Below are positions 57,895 to 64,000 of a DNA stretch of 64,000 nt, piece after piece. Source of the stretch: Spinellus fusiger (lineage: Eukaryota; Mucoromycota; Mucoromycetes; Mucorales; Phycomycetaceae); assembly GCA_025094145.1 (NCBI GenBank), contig JALLLS010000050.1:186001-250000 (forward strand), in the 5' to 3' direction. Position numbers and translations under genes: made by a program. Position 1 is the first letter of the stretch, and each line of letters begins with the position of its first letter. The notes beneath the pieces are model-generated. The model did not search any database. It saw nothing but the letters and a program-made list of their open reading frames with translations, and was not told the DNA's origin.

Positions 57895-59141
57895 TTAAAG
57901 GGTATGTCTACTTAAACATGTTTTAAATTTCGAAGAAGAGCAACGAAAAAATCCCTTAAGATCACTGATAAGAACATTGCTACATGCTTCAGTGATCCTC
58001 ATGTTTAACATCTCATTTTCTAAGAACTTTTCTCTTTTAAGCTTACTCTTCGCAATGGACCAAAATTGCTCAATGGGGTTAAGCTCAGGAGGTAGGGTAG
58101 AAGGTATACACATCCATAGCCACGACTTTCAATAAGTCTGCTAATACTTTCAGTTGTGTAGATAGGTGCATTATCCATTATTATATAATGTCCTTTAAAT
58201 TCATTGTAAAGATCCAAAACATCCAAAGTGCTTGCAATAAAGTTAAAGTAATGACCAGTAACTGTTCCAGTAGTTTTCTGCATTTTGGTTGTTCCGTTTG
58301 CTTTTCTTTTTCTTGGTGAAGAAGTATAAGGCACTCTTACTTTAACATTAATAATGCCACGAGAAGATATAGCTCCCAAAATTGTTGTTGTTTTTGCTCT
58401 TGTTGTGGGCTGAACAACCTCTGCTCTGGTTCCTTTCTTCGACCAAGCCATGGTTCTTTTCAGATTTATATGAAAAGCGGACTCATCAATAAACACACAG
58501 TTACTATTGTAATCCATGTCTGTTTGGTTCCATCTGATAACCCAGTCAAATCTTTTCTCAATACTCTCAGGCGAGTTTCTTTCCTTTGAATAAAGGTGTA
58601 CTTTCTTAAATGACAAGGCACACTTTTCTGTCATAAAGATGTAAACCGTTGTCTTGGCAACTCTCAAGTCTTTGAACTTTTCAGAAAGATGTTCCTTATG
58701 GTCTTCATTTAATAATGCTGGTCGGCCCATTTTTGGGGTCTCTACTGGCTCAACTTTGAGACCTCTGTTCATATTTTGCATGATTTGCTCCTGATCTCTT
58801 TCAAGCCAGTCGTATGCGGTTCGACGAGCAATACTCAACTGCTTAGCTGCTTTACTTGCAGTCATATCTAGTTCATAAACCAGATGAAAAAAGTGACCTT
58901 TAACATCATCACCATGTTTCTTGTAGTAAGACACAGGTGCTGGAGTAGACGTTGTATCCTTTTTGGTGGCCTTGGGTTTTGGCTGAGGCTTCTCGGGTGG
59001 TTTTAAGTCCAAGTAAGTACTATAGTCTACGATGTTTTGAAGAGGAAAAGATTCTTTATCTACATCCATCAATATGGGCTCATTGCCCGATTCATCGATA
59101 GTATTTCCCTGTCCATCTTCATAGTAAATTTGTAAGCTCAT
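57895..59141 (-). pseudogene. DD34E transposase of copy 2, one frameshift
   Basis: Reads from MSLQIYYEDG at 59141 through the region broken in copy 1 and on to VFIDESAFH and IIMDNAPIY. It is frameshifted near 58097-58103, between the second Asp and the Glu block. There one base is missing compared with copy 1 (ccctacctcctg against ccctactctcctg). The ELNPIEQFW block continues in another frame to 57895. Only a few amino-acid differences separate the copies (Asp/Gly, Lys/Arg and Ile/Thr exchanges). Neither copy can make a full protein as it stands. Confidence 0.9.
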
Positions 59142-59167
59142 TGTTGAAAAAATAGTATTTCGCACAC

Positions 59168-59285
59168 TTTGTGCAAAATGAATTTATGAAATTGTGCGAA
59201 AAGTAAAATATAAAGTGTGCGAAAAGTGAAAAAAAAAGTGTGCGATTTTTTTCTGAGGTTGTGCGAATACTTTCCGAAAAAGGTG
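59168..59285 (-). repeat. Right terminal inverted repeat of copy 2
   Basis: Inverted partner of 57763-57880, ending gaaaaaggtg; next bases are tg instead of ta. Confidence 0.9.
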
Positions 59286-59611
59286 TGATGTGTTATCTTT
59301 AAGTCCACATTATTTGTAGTGTCGTGAAGACTATTTCCAAAAATGGATGTTCTCCATTTGTGTCGCAGAACAACCAAAAGAGAAAGGTTACTACATGTAT
59401 CAGGGATGTGCAAGCAATACGACGCATTCTATCATTGATACTCTTGCATTATATCATCAAACGTATACCTCACATTATAGCTTATAGCAGTAGAATATCA
59501 GTATAAAATAAGTATAAAATAAGTATAAAAGAGATGTACGATTGAATTAATAAAGAGCAGAGTTTAACCACATGTTAACTGACCGGATTCTTTTGATATT
59601 AAAATCAAAGA
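59286..59611. other. Spacer between copy 2 and repeat C
   Basis: Contains a short tandem (aaaataagtat)n near 59502-59528. No gene seen. Confidence 0.4.
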
Positions 59612-60530
59612 CGACAGTAGTATAGCACTGCTTAAGAAAGATGTATTATAGAACACACAGAATTAACTCTAGTGGTCATTGTCCATAAAATAGAACTAAA
59701 CTCACTTGTGTTGAGAACAGTGTATTCGTTTATTGACTCAGTATTCATAATCACTTCAGTAACTATGTTATTGTAACTGGTATTAACAGTGGTGCTTAAT
59801 GAGAACTAAGTATTGTGTCTAATACTGTCCTTTAGGTTCAAGGCAAATAGAGTGTCAATTGTTTGACTTGTGAATTTTATGAGTGGAGGCTAGTGTATAC
59901 ATCACTAAAATAATAGATACAACGTTATTATTTGTTTTGATAATCCCATCCTTTTGTTATTTCCCACACTGCCTATACAACTTAACACTCAAATACTCGT
60001 CAAGATGAGCATAACTAATCAAGGTAATGTACTATTATTAACAAAGTAAAACAATAGAAGGGTGATAGACACTACCAAAGACTATTCTAGTGATAAAAAG
60101 GTAAGCAGTGTTTTCATCTGGGCTTGAGCTCATTGTAATCCACAAGACAGTCATTGTATTGTTATTGGGTGAGTAAAGACTACTTTCAAGTCAGTCTCAG
60201 GTAGTCTTCTATACTATCTAGGATCTCTAGGGTATACTCCCAAGCATAGTTATCTATCTCCCAAGGATAAATCACAAGGCCTTTAGGTTGTGGATTCTAT
60301 TTCTATGAAGGAATACTCCTAGAACAGCAGTAGCTATAGTAATAGTATATCATTACCTATAATATTATAATAAACAGTGCTATTCATAAACAATATATTC
60401 TATTGATAATACAATTTGATAGTGAAGTATACTACAAAAGGAAATAATGATTTGGATATCCGCACACCTTTTGATTTTAAACACAGTTCCATAGAAGGGA
60501 AATAATCTGATTCTTTAAAAGGATAGGTGT
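59612..60530 (-). repeat. Dispersed repeat family, copy C (inverted)
   Basis: The reverse complement aligns with copies A and B over about 0.9 kb. It is closest to B, differing by small indels such as ctatcacccttc against ctatcacctccttc. Homology stops abruptly near 59612 (gacgacagtag), where A and B continue, so C is truncated at that side. It lies about 110 bp before the MOSC start codon and probably forms part of its upstream region. Confidence 0.85.
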
Positions 60531-60640
60531 GTTACCTATTAAAATTCAGAAAAATGTTCTGGTGTGTCGTGAAACAGCACAGCTGTTATATTTCTAATAC
60601 CGATGTGATATTTAAGATCTCTCTTTGTTTACTCTTCACC

Positions 60641-61904
60641 ATGACAACCACTCAACCACCCACACTTGCTGCTATTGATATTTTCCCTATCAAATCCTGT
60701 CATGGAATTAGTCTTCAAGAATGCAAAGTGAGTTGTATTGGACTCGAAAACGACAGACGTTTTATGATAGTAGACGCTGTCACTAAGCGTTTTCTTCATC
60801 AAAGGTATATCTATATGAAAAAAAAAGTTTATCCATTTTGATCCTTATGGGGCATTAAGTCTATTTCTTTATGTCTCTTTCTTTCTCTCTCTCTCTCTAT
60901 TCTTTAGAGATATCTGTAGATAGTCATAGATAGAGATAGTGAGCTCACTATGAATTCCTTTCTTTTGCTTATAGAAACCACGCCTTCTTTGCTCTTTTAC
61001 GTCCCGTTCTCGATGAACACCGTGGCACTCTCACCCTTACTTCGGAGACTGAAGTGCCCCTTGAACTACCTCTCCACCCCGACATGGATCCAAAAGACGG
61101 CTACACTGTCCAGCTCTGGGCACACCATCTCTATGCCCATGATATGGGAGATGAGGCTGCCCAATGGCTAGATCGGTTTATAGCCAAACACCGGGGCATG
61201 CATCCCATTGATGAGAAGACCCAGGAAAATGTGCGTCTTGTGACTCTTGATATGGCGGATGGTATCTATACACGGCCTGCTCACCCACAGTTACCAGGCA
61301 CCCACTCTCCTTTCACAGACATGTCACCTGTTTCATTTGGACTCTTGGCGAGTGCTGACCAAATGAACAAAGATCTTCTCAAGCGTGGGGTGAGTCAAGG
61401 GGCTACAGTGCCTCTAAATAGGTTCCGCAATAACCTCTCGATCAGTAGCACACTTCCATGGGAGGAGGATGCATGGTTGGTGGTCAGGTAAGCTAGAAGA
61501 GAGAGGGACATTTGATAGATGATGGGTCTATTTACTACATTTATTGTGCATTCATAGAGTGGGAGAAGTGGTCTTTTACATGATGCGACCTATTGCCAGA
61601 TGTCCTAGTAAGAAGTCAGTTGATGGAAGATTCAATTTAACATGGTATAATAGTGCCTAGTATTGATCAAGACACAGGGATCAGAGATGCTTGGGGAAGT
61701 AATGGAGTAACAGACCATTTGTTAGTGACTCGCCAATTTAAAGAGAAGTCGGGCAATGGTTTTTTCTGTCATGATGCTATTCCTTTAACTTCAGGTACCA
61801 TTCGTATAGGGAATAGAGTGGAAGTGCTTGAACGTATTCCAAAAGATCATGTTCAGTACCCCATGTTAAATGTAGAAAACAATAAGGAAGTGGAAGTGAA
61901 TTAG
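60641..61904 (+). CDS. MOSC-domain protein (mARC-like), 325 aa
   Basis: Four exons join in phase: 60641-60804, 60975-61487, 61558-61607 and 61654-61904. The N-terminal beta-barrel of MOSC proteins is seen in IDIFPIKSCHGISLQECKVS and LENDRRFMIVDA. The MOSC part has SPFTDMSPVSFGLLASADQM, RFRNNLSI and PIARCPMPSIDQDTG, with the conserved Cys that binds molybdenum cofactor in mARC (its position in the PIARC block is as expected for the family). mARC enzymes reduce N-hydroxylated compounds with cytochrome b5 (established). No mitochondrial leader is visible, so location is uncertain. The ATG at 60641 fits the family start. Confidence 0.9.

Positions 61905-64000
<2,096 letters not shown>

Larger units (their letters stand above)
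57763..59285 (-). mobile_element. TIR DNA transposon, copy 2 (inverted)
   Basis: A 1523-bp element, same family as 1347-2820 and nearly identical in the transposase. Its terminal inverted repeats are long, about 118 bp (57763-57880 and 59168-59285), with only a few mismatches, and carry repeated tcgcaca/tgcaca motifs. The left flank is TA; the right flank reads TG, so one side of the target duplication has mutated or was never TA. It sits between the GAD and MOSC genes. Confidence 0.93.

Overview
The window looks like nuclear DNA of an AT-rich early-diverging fungus, most likely Mucoromycota (Mucorales-like). The reasons are compact genes with many 50-130 nt GT-AG introns, pyrimidine-rich promoters, fungal-type proteins (homoserine kinase, a DUF1769-like protein, an Sds3-like subunit, a Pbp1/ataxin-2-like protein), and intergenic DNA filled with decayed DNA transposons, including a Fanzor (eukaryotic TnpB-like) relic. 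The placement is inference from gene style, not from a database match.

Layout. 1-4.2 kb is transposon-derived: the right end of a Fanzor-type element cut by the window edge, a Tc1 scrap, a 1.47 kb TIR element with a frameshifted DD34E transposase (copy 1), and an internally deleted Tc1 fossil. 5.15-7.66 kb is a 793-aa coiled-coil gene. 8.6-10.3 kb is a dead MULE/FAR1-like transposase. 11.0-16.4 kb holds a PB1-domain protein, a small orphan and a TIS11-type CCCH zinc-finger protein. 17.3-20.4 kb holds a dispersed repeat and a Fanzor C-terminal half with its 3' conserved end. 21.2-28.0 kb carries three minus-strand genes: an Sds3-like HDAC-complex subunit, a cysteine-rich single-pass membrane protein and homoserine kinase. 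28.4-30.0 kb has a Helitron helicase relic and a 9-bp satellite. 31.2-31.9 kb is an orphan gene. 32-40 kb is gene-poor, with a second copy of the dispersed repeat and a Tc1 pseudo-element. 40.2-57.4 kb is the gene-rich block: an OSCA/CSC1-type channel (-), a DUF1769-like protein (+), a class IV aminotransferase (-), an ataxin-2 homologue (+, 12 exons), an ASNSD1-like protein (-, 11 exons) and glutamate decarboxylase (+). 57.8-60.5 kb holds the second copy of the TIR element and a third copy of the dispersed repeat. 60.6-64.0 kb has a MOSC-domain protein and the 5' part of phosphoglucomutase, which runs off the window.

Genes alternate strand and there are no operons. Several encode amino-acid metabolism (homoserine kinase, class IV aminotransferase, glutamate decarboxylase, ASNSD1-like), but they are scattered and nothing marks them as a cluster. 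Exon models for the multi-exon genes were built by hand and checked for reading-phase continuity: every modelled gene sums to a whole number of codons.

The most interesting signal is the Fanzor family. One relic retains the RuvC-II/III and zinc-finger region, and its 3' flank, including a small hairpin with a covarying G-U pair, recurs at the left edge of the window. The extreme right-end motif appears a third time at 55 kb.
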